Origin: Enoplosus armatus | Lineage: Eukaryota > Chordata > Actinopteri > Centrarchiformes > Enoplosidae | Length of the DNA: 64,000 nucleotides | NCBI RefSeq assembly: GCF_043641665.1 | Contig: NC_092194.1 | Location: 14,614,798-14,678,797 of the forward strand | Direction: 5' to 3' | In this document: positions 10,664 through 22,995 of the stretch, piece by piece | Layout: each line of letters begins with the position of its first letter | Numbering within the stretch: the first letter of the stretch is position 1 | Notes under the pieces: generated by a model | What the model was told of the DNA's origin: nothing | Seen by the model: only the letters and a program-made list of their open reading frames with translations | Databases searched by the model: none | Position numbers and translations under genes: made by a program

Positions 10664-13600
10664 ATGGCTTTTAGAGCATTTACACAGACACATGTCTATG
10701 AAAAGCAAGCAGCCCCAAAAGAAAAGGGCAAAGCCAGCATCCAATGCCTTGAGTGCTATGACCGAAATGTGTATATAGGGACCAAAGACGCAACAGTCCA
10801 GCATCTCATCCTTCCCAGTAGCACAAATGGAGACCTGAGTCCTGGCCAGAGCAAAACCAGAGAAGGTAGGGCAAGAAAACTAGGCTCAAGCAACCAAGTA
10901 GCTCAACTGAGGGCAGTCCCACTTTTCAACCATCTGCTGGTCCTGTGGGACCGGAGCATTACTGCCCTCAACATGTTCTCCTTAGAGCCTGTTCCCACTC
11001 TGAAGAAGATCCAGCACGTGTCTTTGTTTGAGGTGTGTGACTCACCGCTCGCAGCCCAGGCAGCACGTGTGGAGATGGTGACTTCCTCCAGCCGCAGGAA
11101 GGTGATCCGGATCCATGTGGTGGGAGTGGACAGGTGGGAGGTTGTAAAGGAAGTCCCTCTGCTCCAGGACCCCGTGGCCTTGGCGGTAGATGGTGCCAGT
11201 CTGTGTGTAGCTACCAGCAACAGGTATCTCCTCTGTGATATTCACACTGGGCGCAGTGAGGAGCTTTTTCCTCACAATCACAGCGGGCAGCATGTCTTTG
11301 TTACCTCGGTGGGACGAGGGGAATTCCTCCTGAACGGGCCTGAATCTTTGGGTAAGAGCTGCCAAAATGTTTATGGTACATGCAGGCTGTTGAGCTCAGA
11401 CATCTCCGTGGGTCATTATATGCCTAATTTCCAAAGCAGCTATACAGTTCATCTCAATCATCTCATATCACTCCTCCATATATCCATCTAGCCAGAGGAT
11501 ATTTATTTTTCCAAGATATCATTTCTCCATCCTCATCCCTCAGGCATGTTTGTGATGAAGACAGGGATATGCCAGCGCCCTCCCCTGCAGTGGCCTCAGG
11601 AGGTGCTGGCAGCCGGAGTATGTTTCCCTTATATCCTAATCCTGCAGCCCCAAGTGCTGTCTGTCTACAGCATGGTAGATCAGCAGTGCAAACAGACCGT
11701 GAGTCTCGGCGGAGCAAAGGGTCTACTCTCCACATCAGGTAAACCAGACAACATCAGTTCATCACCTAATCCTGGCAGACTGCAGACCGAAAGGCTGTCA
11801 AATTGTGGTTTTGTTTTGAAAGATGTAGCTGTGTCTGCCTCAGTTTGAACTGATTCAGTCAATCATTCTTGCACCTACTGTTCCTACACACTGAGTGTTT
11901 CTGAAAACCAAAAACAAATCTCCCCTCAGATGGTGTGTTAGTGTTCACAGAGAAAGACATTTTCAGCCTGCGTCTGGAGCCAATCGAACAGCAGATCCAG
12001 ACACTTGTTAGGCATGAGAGGGTCGAGGAGGCTTTATTGCTGCTGGATGGAGTTCAAGGCCATCGTCCACTTGACTCATACAAGGTGAAATGCAATTTAT
12101 AGACACACAGCAGAATGTAAACACGTCCCTGTTTTGAAATCTAGGTTTCTAGCAAATACATTACAAAACAACATTTCTGAGGATAACTAAATGACATAGA
12201 CGCATTTATAGTTATTGTCCTTTCTCCACTTTATACGTATTTGGTCAAAATTTAGCTAAACCAGAATCTGACTTTTTCTTAACAGCTGGTTTACCATATA
12301 AAATTATTATGCCATAGAAATGTGTAATTTTTGATAAAACAGAAGAGTATATCAAATTTGCAGGAACAGATGAGTCTATAGCCATACTAGGGGCTCTGCA
12401 TGCTAGCATGCTCACAATGACAATGGTAAAATGGTGATGTTAGTAACATGTAACAAAATTCAAAACTTCCTAGCGGCGCTAAAGAAAACGTTGCAGGATC
12501 ACCAACTAGGATAAATGGTCTGGGAACAATGATTGTCTGTACAACATTTTGTGCCACTCCATCAAGTAGTTGTTGAGATATTTCGGTCTGGATCAAAGTG
12601 GTGGAGCGGCCGACAGACAGACTGACGTTGCCATCCCTAAAGTAAAAACCAAACCAAGACTGCACTCCACAGCTAGCCTCAGCTTTTTCCGACCAGTTTC
12701 AATTTTGATGCCCCAACATTTTATTATTGAGTTTGTTGTACCACAATAATACGGCAGTAGTTAAATCATAATGGAGAAAGAAAGCAGCATAGATAAACTA
12801 GTCTTGCTCTTTGGAAAGGTTCAAATTCAAGTTTTACAATTTATACAGCTGCCCTACACCTTCAAACTCCAAACTCTTTTTCTGTATTTTTCTGCCTTTG
12901 TAAGGCAGCATTCAGTGCTGCTATAATTTCACCATCTTATAGATTCATACACACCACTAATGTGTAGATATTATGCATGCATTACAACTCCAGCTGGCAT
13001 CGTAGTGTTTGAATCTCATATTTCATCACTATAGAACAGATTGAACCAGGATGTCGAGGCGTAGACTGACTACATTGTTGTGAGCTGCTATTGTAAGTGT
13101 ATTTCAGTTGGATGACTGCAACTGAGGACAACAGATGGTGTCTGAGATTTAGTGTAATCTGTGCCATATCTCAGGTTACAGGTTAGAGGTGAGGATGTCA
13201 GAACACGCTGATGAGTTAGTCCTTCCTTATAATTTGTCTGGTTTTGTGTTGAGATTTAAGGATAGTCACACAGTCGTCTGCCTCAATAATTTCAGCTCAC
13301 ATATTGGTGCTTTAATGCAATGTGCCTGGTTTTAAGAGAGCTTTTTCTTCTTTTTTTTTTTACTGGCAGGAGCTGCAGAAGGCCATTGCTTGCCTGGCTG
13401 GATTTGTTCATTTTTACCAGCAGGGTTTTTCTGAGGCCAGAGATCTATTCATGTGAGAGTAAAACCCCTTTCACGACACTCCAAATTCCAAACACGCTAA
13501 ATAAATCACAGCAAACTGTGCAGTAACATATGACTTTTGAGAATAGTGGGTCTTCTTCTGCTGAATTCTACTCTGAAGTCTAACACAAATCAATACTCAT

Positions 13601-15687
13601 TACCCACTCAAACAGTACAGGTGAGCTGGACCCCCGAGAAATCATCCTCCTCTACCCTGACATGCAGCCGTGTCTCAGCGAGGACTTTCAATCCCAGCTT
13701 GATCAAGTGAACAAGGGCAGGGATCTCCAGGTACTCTGGCAAGAGGACAGAAGCACATTTCATCATTACCTGACCTTCCTGGGTGATTTACTCAGGGCAG
13801 TCAGGGGGACGGAGCAAGGCCTGCAGTGCATTAAGGAGGTGGACTGCGCCCTCCTGAGGCTGTACGTAGAACTGGGAGACACTGAAAATCTGCAGCAGCT
13901 TGTGGCGTTTCCCAATGAGTGCATGCTGGACCACTGTGTTCCTGTTTTGGAGCAACACAACAGGTGAAAATGAATGATTATTTGTTGAATAAGTGATCAC
14001 ACTTATTTAGAGCACAAATATGGATATGTTTTTTGTTGACTGACAAATTATTAAGAAAAGGCTTCAATTCAGTGTTTGAGACATTTTGCCTGTTTGATCT
14101 CTTTTTATTTTTCAGATTTTTTGCATTAGGTTCCCTCTATCAAAGCCATGGAAATCAAATTGACGCAATTAAGGTATCATTTCCCCAAACTCCACACACC
14201 ATATATATAAACTTTATGTATAAAAGTAGTGTGTTTTAGCGTGTTATATTCTTCCAGAATTGGGTGAAAATCGCAGATGGCCTCCACAAAGACCCCTCTT
14301 GCTCAGATGTATATGGACACATAGTGAGGACTCTCAGTCAACTGCAGGACAGAGATGCTGTGTGGAAATTTGCAGACTGGACTCTGCAAAAAAACCAGGA
14401 GGTGCCTTTTTTTCTTTTTTCATGCTCTCAACTTAACTGCAGAGGGCAGAGTCGCACAATACAACTATGTGTTACAGATACGAACACAGCATAAGTCACC
14501 CACTTAACTAAATTGCTGTCCAATTATTGGTAATTAAATGGCCAACAGTTTTGCTTTATTTGAAAAAGACAGGTGTGCAGATCTTCAACAAGCGCCCCCC
14601 CGATGATCAATTTGAGACACAAGACGTCCTTGCTTTCTTGGAGAAGTACCCGCTGGCATTGCTTTTGTATCTTGAGTTCTTAATCCATGACTTGAACAGT
14701 GAGGTGGGTACAGCAGTAGCTACCTAATCTAATACCCTGACTCCTTTATGAAACGCACTGAGACATGTTTGGTGTAATCTGCCCCCAGGAGGAGAGACAT
14801 CACAACCATCTGGCCCTGGCGTATGTTACTCTGACGCTGCGAGAGGAAGAGGAAACGGATTTGAAGGAGACCAGGGGGAAGTTGCAGCAGCTGCTATGGG
14901 AATCCAGATTCTATGACGTATCCACTGTGTATGGTATGTGGATGCCTTGTGAGAAAATAAATCATTACTGAAATGGTACTAAATTATAAGTTTTGTTTTA
15001 TTCTCACCGCAGAGAGAGTCAAGTCAACAACGCTGCACATAGAGAAAGCCATTCTCCTCAGCAGGACCGGTGGACACTCTCAGGCACTGCAGATACTTGT
15101 TCACCAGGAGCAAGACCCCCAGGCTGCAGAGGCCTACTGCTGCAGGGCTGCCCGGGGCCGAGACTCACAGTTCAGGCAGACCCTGCTGCTCACGCTGCTT
15201 AAAATCTACCTGAGCTCTGAGGATCTCACCAGCGCTGCCGTGGATCTGCTTAATAACAACCCCCAGGTCTTTGCAGCAGAGAAGGTCATCCAGCTCCTGC
15301 CTGATTCCTGGTCTGTTCAACTGGTCTCCCAGTTTTTAGTTGGATCCCTCAGAGAGACCTTGCACCAGAGGCGAATGGCAAGGCTGCAAAAGGCTTTGGG
15401 CCAGGCAGAGCACATACGGCACAAGGTCATTTGGGTGAGTTTAATGACATATTTCACATTTTTTTTTGCTCCAGTAAATTTTGTGTGTATTCTTGTTTCC
15501 TTTTTTTCTGAACCCTGCTGCCCTTTCACTCTCTCCTCTGCAGATGCAGGCCTCAAAAGTAAAGTTCAGACTGGAACATGGGCAGAAGTGTAAGGTTTGT
15601 TCGAGGGACCTTGCAGAGCCACAGTTTGCCTGTAACCTCCATGGTGAGCTGATGCACACAAGCTGCACTGGCTTCTCATCATCGTAA
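10664..15687 (+). CDS. TGFBRAP1-like (Vps39/TRAP1 family) protein, complete, 11 exons
   Basis: Exons 10664-11351, 11544-11738, 11930-12084, 13370-13452, 13616-13963, 14116-14173, 14258-14401, 14569-14703, 14789-14933, 15013-15434 and 15544-15687 join in frame to 838 aa (human TGFBRAP1 is 860). The family serves as the Vps3-like subunit of CORVET, tethering Rab5-positive early endosomes, and was first described as a TGF-beta receptor chaperone. An N-terminal CNH/beta-propeller region (about 20-300) is followed by a helical clathrin-repeat-like region. The C-terminal zinc-finger segment keeps C807, C810, H829 and C832. Family landmarks include SLEPVP, VYSMVDQQ-KQT, VQIFNKRP, ILVHQEQD and LLPDSWSVQL. 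Overall similarity to human TGFBRAP1 is only moderate, so this looks like a divergent paralog. The exon 8 acceptor (AAAAAG before 14569) is weak, but it is the one that preserves the conserved frame. Confidence 0.88.
12085..13369. other. Intron 3 of the tgfbrap1-like gene
   Basis: The longest intron of this gene. It contains a dispersed repeat at 12390-12665; otherwise nothing recognisable. Confidence 0.6.
12390..12665. repeat. Dispersed teleost repeat, family R3
   Basis: The sequence has the hallmarks of a repeat I recognise as frequent in percomorph genomes: a CATGCTAGCATGCTCACAAT start, a TAGCGGCGCTAAAG block, a block ending AGTAGTTGTTGAGATATTTC, then TCTGGATCAAAGTGGTGGAG and CGACAGACAGACTGACGTTG. 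A short relative lies near 24030-24095. No open frame of note. Confidence 0.6.
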
Positions 15688-17580
15688 AGACACAGACAGA
15701 CAGATCTAGTGTCTGTTGTCAAATATGTGCGTCTCTGCACCCTTGAGAATCACATTAATTTCTAGTGTCTGCTTCCTACCCGATAATTCTTCCAGATTAG
15801 ACTGTTGTCATCTAGGCAAACTCTGTACAAGGATTCAATTCATGGACCTTAGACCAGACACTTTCCCTAATTAGAAAAAAAGAAAATACATTGTGTAAAT
15901 AACTGGTTTCAAAATGCAAAAGAGCAAGCAGTGCACTTTTTCAGGGCGGCATGTCTGAGCCATTTCCTAGAGACACTGTAGACAGCAGTAGCTATAAAGT
16001 GAATTGTGGAGAACACTCAGGGGCATGTATTCACTGATCAGACAGTGGTATTTAACATGGAAACCACCTGTGGTCAACCTGATGACCAGAGGGAATTTGA
16101 CCATCCTCCATAGCTGTATATATGCATCCCCGCCATGACGGTTTCCACTGACTGTGTATATTTGTCTGCATAGAGCTGGGAATAGAAAGTCAACAACTGA
16201 GGGGCTGCACGTGAGGGACTTTTTCATTCAGCTCTTGCATTAATATACATTTATGACCAAAAAAAAAGAAATCACAATTAAAGGTTTAAAAAATATAAAC
16301 AAAGCAGGTCGAGGAAGTTCAGAGTTTTGGGTCATTTTTGTTAATTTTACTGGCGACCTAATGACATGTCTGTGCTGTGTATGGAACATGAAATCAGAGG
16401 CAATTTTCAGCAACATCATCCCTATATCATTAGGGAACATGACAGACATGTGCTCCAAATAATAACACACAAACTCCAGTGTGTCCACATGTACGGTATG
16501 GAAATCTTGTAAATAAATTTAAACACATATCATTAAGTCATATGACACTCCAGATGTATTTGTCTATTTCTGTTGTAATTTAGTCATTAAGGCCAACCCT
16601 AAACTAAGAGTGTTTCTTCATCCTGGTGCATTTTGGGACAGGAGTTAAGGAGACGCCTAAAGGAGCTGGAACAGTAAATTGTGCATTTGGCTGGACTGCT
16701 TGTAAGTTTTTGGCCTGGGGTGAGTGACTAATTGCAACGTGAATAAATAGTGAATTATGAGCATGTTGGGAGGGATTATCTCTTTGTGATACCCTTTGCC
16801 AAGATTTCTTCCGTTTTTCTCTCCTAATAAGGTTTCTTTTTCTGGGGTTTTTTCATTGTTCTCACTGAGGGTCTTAATGTTTCATAGTGTGGGTGTCATG
16901 AAGCCCATTGAGAGTGTAACTGGGATTAAGGGCTACAAGAATACACTTGATTTAAGATTTTGACTTGAAATTTCTCACTTTTTATTGTATAAATTTAACC
17001 TCTGACTCATATAAAGGAACTGACTCAGATCCCAGAAAAGCCAAGAAAGCCACATTCCTAGCTTTTCTCTTTCATGTGGTCGCAGGAAAACTGCCACGTC
17101 CACTCCTCCATATCGTCTCCTTGTAATCTTGATAATCTAGGCATTTCATTTGAGTCTCCTGTTCAGTCATTGTAAGCACTCTTGCATGAACAGTTAAAAG
17201 CTATCAGTGCAGAAAAAAACACAGAGCATCAACTTCTTTATTACGGTTTTTGAGATGTGAAAGAGCCTCTCACAGTTTATATGGACTGACTGCAAGGGCT
17301 CCTGCTCTGTGACTGGCTGAGTTTTGGGCCGTGTCTGATGACCAGTGACCACTGGGTGGACCCGAGGACAGGATTATGTCCACTCCTCTGGGACCATTAA
17401 TGTTGTTTTGAACACCTGTGGTTACGCTGTGCCTCAAAAATGTTTTTCACATCTTTCATGTTGACCAAAAAGTAAAAATATACAGGCACAGGCACAAGTA
17501 CAAGTACACCGTCTTCTACCTAAATTAATTCATCCCCCTCTCATTGTATATAAGAAATTGATATCAGTACTTCCTGTTGA
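15688..17580. other. 3' flank of the tgfbrap1-like gene and intergenic DNA
   Basis: No coding exon found. A possible polyadenylation signal AATAAA lies at 16512-16517 (and ATTAAA near 16277), which would give an unusually long 3' UTR of about 0.8 kb. The remainder is unremarkable. Confidence 0.4.
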
Positions 17581-17719
17581 TGTGAATGTCACGCTCTTGC
17601 AATCTGGAGTTCAGTGCATGAGTAGGCGGGGGCTCTGAATCACTACAGGGTGGATTGGATGCAAAAATGAACAGTTATGGAGGAAAGTATGGTGGGGTAT
17701 CCAGACGTTGGTCTCCCAT

Positions 17720-17727
17720 TATAAATA
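17720..17727 (+). promoter_or_regulatory. Orphan TATA-box candidate
   Basis: A TATAAATA box sits in a comparatively GC-rich setting (CCATTATAAATATCCGTGCC), followed about 28 bases later by CAGACTCAGTGC, a plausible initiation region. No coding sequence follows within several kilobases. It could mark a noncoding transcript or be chance. Confidence 0.25.
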
Positions 17728-19439
17728 TCCGTGCCGCCACAGACTCAGTGCAAGGAAGGAAAACAAGGACATTTTCTTCTTGTGCTTTTTTAAATTTAAG
17801 AAAAAATGTCAGCCTGTCTGGACTGTAGGATGTAATTGTTTACATGTTAACGTAGCTTTGTTTTGTAAGGACTAGGAAGAAAGTAATTATGAGATGCATA
17901 GGACTTTTTTTGCCTACAAGTTATAGAAAATGAAAACCCTCATGTTCCGTTCGGTCCAGTAGAAACTGCTTATAAACGTGAAACATGTTGAACTGGTGAC
18001 CTGTTTCAGAAGTCTGCAACAGAAACTGATGCATTACTTCTGTTTGGACTCTAAAAGGTAATTTGACCTCTCTGGGGTCCAATTGTCACTATATATATAT
18101 ACCGATTATATATTTGTACTTCAATATCACACATATAAAAAATAATGTAATAATTGTGTTTTATGTTCATTTCTGCATGCATCAAATTTGCACACTTAGT
18201 TTGTGGCAAAGGGAAAGTGTTACTTCAATACTTTTAATATTTAATGCCTTTAAGACAATGATTTGTTTCATATCATAAAAATACATGAACATATACTGTA
18301 TCTTCCACCAACTCTAAAAAAAGACTATGAAGCAAATGCTGTCTCAGGATTATAAAAATTGCAGCAGGTACCTCACTGAATAAAGCCTATGGGAAAAATG
18401 AATACACAATGCTTCTATGTGCATCATGCATCATATTTATAGTCGAAGCCACAAATGACTGTATCATGTCTCTTATGACGCATTTTTCAGTCTCTTAGTG
18501 GTCGCCCAGAGACAAGGGGAATCTTAATTTGCAACCCTTCTGGTAGCAATAATGGTAAGGTAGCAGAAAACCTAAACGATTCAACTTTAATTTCCACTTT
18601 CCCCAGCAAAACTAATTCTATAGATATAGCAGAACAAGTATGGGAATAAATAGCTGAAGAGGATGATCAAAACATATCTTTTTTTAACTCCTAAGGCAAC
18701 ACTCTCATTTTCATGGCTTGCTACCTTGGGGTTTGGCATCATGCCACTGGGAGAAATGAGTAGGGTGGCCCACTGGAGACACAGAGGGCAGAGACAGTGA
18801 CCACATACACCCACCCTGCCCTGCTGCACGGAGGCATGGGTTATATACGTTATACTGTACGTACTGTACTGTACGAGTCAAGCCATGTCGACAGGGCTAA
18901 TATTGTTCACTGTTTGCCTCTTTCAGGGCTTAAAACTGTTTTCTTGACTGGATATTTTGAGGAAGATATGATATATTTTAATTTGCCACTTTCAGAATAA
19001 TTATCCTTACTGCAAAAATACAATTTCAAGATAATTAGTTTCTCTAAGAAGTAAATTAGATTATTACAAATACGGGTAACGTGCTTAGGGACTGTAGGAA
19101 AAATATATAATAAGGAAGAAAATAATTGTAATTTTCCTTAAGGTAACGTTGTCTGTTTTGGGGTGAACAAGGGAGGGTTTTGTTCAGCCTTCCCATGTGA
19201 CATTTATTATATAAAAAGAGGTCAAAACAGTATATAGTACATATAAACGATAGCTCTCATGTGTGCCTTGATATGGTTGTTTAAAGTTTAGAACGTTACT
19301 TGTATGATTGGTTGTGCATGCATGTTTTTAGTCCACACTTCCACAGTCAACCAAACTATAACCAAGATATTTAAAGCTTTGTTTTTATACATTAACCTTA
19401 TTCCTCACCCCATGATGCCACCTTGCATGAAGTATGAGA
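17728..19439. other. Gene-poor intergenic DNA
   Basis: AT-rich sequence with short chance frames only; a run of GTACTGTACTGTACGAG at 18860-18876 is a small palindromic tract. No gene recognised. Confidence 0.5.
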
Positions 19440-19770
19440 ATAACATTTTGGGAAATACCCTAGATTTACATTTCTTGCCTACTGTTAGATGATAAGATCG
19501 ATACCACTCTCATGTCTGTACAATAAATATTAAGCCACTACCATCAGCCGGCTAACTTAGCTTAGCATAAAGATTGGAAACAGCTAGCCCTGCTCTGTCC
19601 AAAGGTCAAACAAAATCCGCCTTCCTGCCCCTCTAAAGCTCACTAATTAACATGTTTTATCTTGTTTGTATAATCAGTACAAAAACAAGGCAAAAACAAC
19701 AAATTGTAGCTGATATGGATCATACAGATCATGAGTTGTGTTGATCTGCTCATCCAATGCTAACATGCTA
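19440..19770. repeat. Repeat family R1, one arm and centre
   Basis: Contains GGGAAATACCC, GATCGATACCACTCTCATGT, GCTTAGCATAAAG, CAGCTAGCCCTGCTCTGTCC and CTCTAAAGCTCACTAATTAA, colinear with the left arm and centre of the copy at 55330-55795. The right arm is mostly missing. Confidence 0.65.
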
Positions 19771-21759
19771 ACTAGCCCCCCTCCACACCCCAATAATTTT
19801 CATACAGTCCCTTAAGTGATTCACAAAACTTTTGCAATGAACTTGAAATCTCACAGAAATATGAAACACAGCTTCAGATGTACACAGAAACTTTACTTCT
19901 TTCTCCAACATGAAGTTAATCATGAATAGATACATTCCTAAACCACTTAAGTGGCATTAGCTTAATGATCTGTACTGTGTACAACTAATGACTCAATTTT
20001 GGATGAAGAATGAGAGTTCATTTTTGGAAAGTCTTTTTTGGCAGCCTCACATGTTTACGCTGCTCTTTTCTAATGAGTGAATTTCAGGTGGAGAGTTAAG
20101 TACTCGACCCAGGGGGTTTAGTTGTGGTTGTCCACCTGGGTTTTTTTTTTTTTTTCAATCTGGAGGCTTGCGTCTCACTTCCAGGTCCAGCACCTTTCAT
20201 CTCTGGACCATTTGAGTTTCTGGGAACAGAAACAAACGGACCTGCTGAGTGGCCTAAAAGTTGGGCTGAAACTGCAATTTGGCAGTCTAATTGCTTCGTT
20301 GTTCCACACCCATTCATACACATAAACTTCATTATCCATATTGTGACATTTTTTTAGTAGCACGTCAGAAAACTAATAAGATTGTATCACCTTTCATTAT
20401 GAGTTAATTTTATACAGCTCAGTGTACACACACATAGCAATTAATCTTATTTGCAAATAGGCCTAAATTAGATTTTTACCATTGTACATCTTAATTTAGA
20501 GCATCCTGCTGCTGACATTGAAAAGGGGCTATTTAGCAAGCTGCAGGTGATGAATGTACCACAAATATGGCTTCATGGTTTGTACCGTGTGAAACGAATA
20601 TAATTAAAGCTCTGACAACAGAAGGGACGCGTGTTCTGCACCGCAGGGTCCCCGATAGTTTCTGAACTTTATCTGTGTGACTGTGCCTCATGTGGTGTTT
20701 GACATCACTGATTACAGAGCATGTGCTGCATTAAGTTACTGTTACTGTATCCTGGGAAAGTTGACAACGTGGGATCGCGCATAATTAGACATTTAGCGCC
20801 AATCCTCCCCACAGATGAACACACCCTTCACCACAACAGATAGGCCAGGGAGTTAAAAGTGTCCCAGCGCCCCCTGATATCAACCACTGGAATCAAAAAC
20901 GCCCTCCCTCTACTATCTGGGACTGAACTTACTGTAACCCACGCAATAAACGCCCAAGAAGAGTATGAAATCCAATACTAACCCCAAAAGGCATCTTCAG
21001 GCTGAAGCGATGGCAGCAAGAATCTCAAGTAATTTGTATTCTAGAGCAGAAAAAGTTCCATAAGCTATCATAAACTTTTATATATATAGCAATCAAAGCT
21101 CCAATCACAGCACAGACAAATTAGAGGTATATTGTGTTTAGCATAGAATTACAATTCTATTTCTACAGATCGAACATCTCTGGAAGCATCGTAAGCAGGA
21201 TATTTCAAGGCTTTCATTAAGTCTTTCATGAACTCTAACTACCACAGAGCGCAGAAGAATAGAACGATTCTCAGCTGACGTGAAGCTGCACGACATCTCT
21301 GCACTTTGTGGTTTCATGCACCAACACATACCCATACTTGAGGGTATTTCAGGAGTGCCCGGAGCATCACTTCTTAAAAAAAATGCAAAGAACAATCCCA
21401 TTCCCACAGAGGACAAGATGTTCTCTGACCCAAAAGTACACAAGAAAAGCTAATATTTGTTCTTATATGAAATGAATTTGTGTCATATTTTCCTAAATTT
21501 CTACTCATTTTATCCGTTAACATGGTCTCAGTTGTGGAAGTGCATTTCCTATAGTACTGTACTTAAAGTCTGAAAAGCTTGAAAAGTTTGCTCCTCATCT
21601 GTGCTTGATGCTAGCGGCTTGAGGCTGCATTAGCCTCTACTAGCATAACACACACAAATCTCTGATCGAATAGTCAGGTTTTGACAAGGAAGGAGAAGGC
21701 GTGGAATAAAAGACTATATCTCTGGTTCTGCTGCCAAACTGTCCAACGTGAGTTCAGCG
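19771..21759. other. Gene-poor intergenic DNA with one CTCF-like site
   Basis: No coding exon recognised. A CTCF-like core is present at 20866-20880; other content is AT-rich and unassigned. Confidence 0.45.
20866..20880 (-). promoter_or_regulatory. CTCF-like motif
   Basis: The minus strand reads ATCAGGGGGCGCTGG, matching the AGGGGGCGC core of the vertebrate CTCF consensus. It lies in the interval between tgfbrap1-like and col10a1, where an insulator would be plausible. Motif match only. Confidence 0.35.
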
Positions 21760-22170
21760 TTGGACAGAAAATCGGTGTTGTATTCTTTTAAGTACCTTTT
21801 GAGGTACTTAACTTGAGTGTTTCCAGTTCATGTTTAAAGTTACCAGTTACTTTCAGTTTAAAAGTTTACCTAAAAAACTAATTACGAACTTTTATTAAAC
21901 AATGCATTGCCAAAGGTTAAACCAGTGTTTCCCAATCTATTTGGCTTGTGAACAATTACAAAAACCCAGTGTCTATTTTCTTTTTTTTATACAATATATC
22001 ACTCACAGGGGACATTTTCTTCAGAACAAGTACATTTAGCAAATACTACTGTACTTGAGTACCACTCAAGTAAGGTTTTGAATAAGGACTTATATTGGAG
22101 TATTTTTACAGTGTTGTACTTGTATGTTTACTTCAGTAAAAGATCTGAATACGTCTTCCACCAGTGTTTG
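21760..22170. repeat. Dispersed repeat, family R4
   Basis: Carries the AAGTACCTTTTGAGGTACTT, TACTTGAGTACCACTCAAGT, GTTTACTTCAGTAAAAGATC and CTTCCACCAGTG blocks. These, with AGTAAAAGTACT-type blocks, recur at 27660-27830, 30125-30470, 39000-39530 and 39700-39830. Noncoding. Confidence 0.55.
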
Positions 22171-22962
22171 GTCCTGCCTGCCACTGAGGCACTAACTGTA
22201 TCTGTGATGGATTTTTTGCTGAATGATGTGTTCAGTCAGCTTTCAGCGCATGTTCAACCCTGTGGCTCCAGATACAGCTGTAAATCAAAGAGCAGTCATC
22301 ATTGTGGTGACAGCGCAGTGAATCACAGTGTCATAAGTAAAGTTCTCTAACTTTCCATTGTCTACATACCAAAACCAACTCCAAGTTCTATAACATAACA
22401 TTGTGTACGCTTAACATGTTGCTTAATTAAGCAACAAAACCATGGCAACAGTGACTATTATATGTATGCCTAAACCAGAGTAAGCATGTTCTTCAAGCCC
22501 ATAAAAACTGGGGGAAGTACGTTGGAACACCGAGTTTCAATCCTGAGGCAAAATGTGCTTTAAATATTTGAAACTCTTTTGAATCTTTCTCTTTATGCAT
22601 ATTGAAACTTTAGTACCAAATACATTATAGAAATGTTATAAATATCTTAATCTGTCTATATTCTGTCATCTGAAATTCCCTTTTATAGCAGGATGACAAT
22701 GTCTTTATTATTTAACTGTTTATTCTTGCAAAGTGTACAGGACTTGTTGGAGGGTACAGTATAAATCACTAAACTTGAATAGTGTTTGGATGTGGGTTTT
22801 GTATTAGCCACTTACACGGATAATTTAAGCCAAACTATTTATAATAAGAAATAACTTAGCTTCAGGTGCACAATGAATAAACTGATTAATTATCTGTGGT
22901 GGTTGTGGTTTGAAAAGGCTGAAAAATACCTTCCAGCTGTCTGTTTGAAAACGTGTTTGACA

Positions 22963-22995
<33 letters not shown>

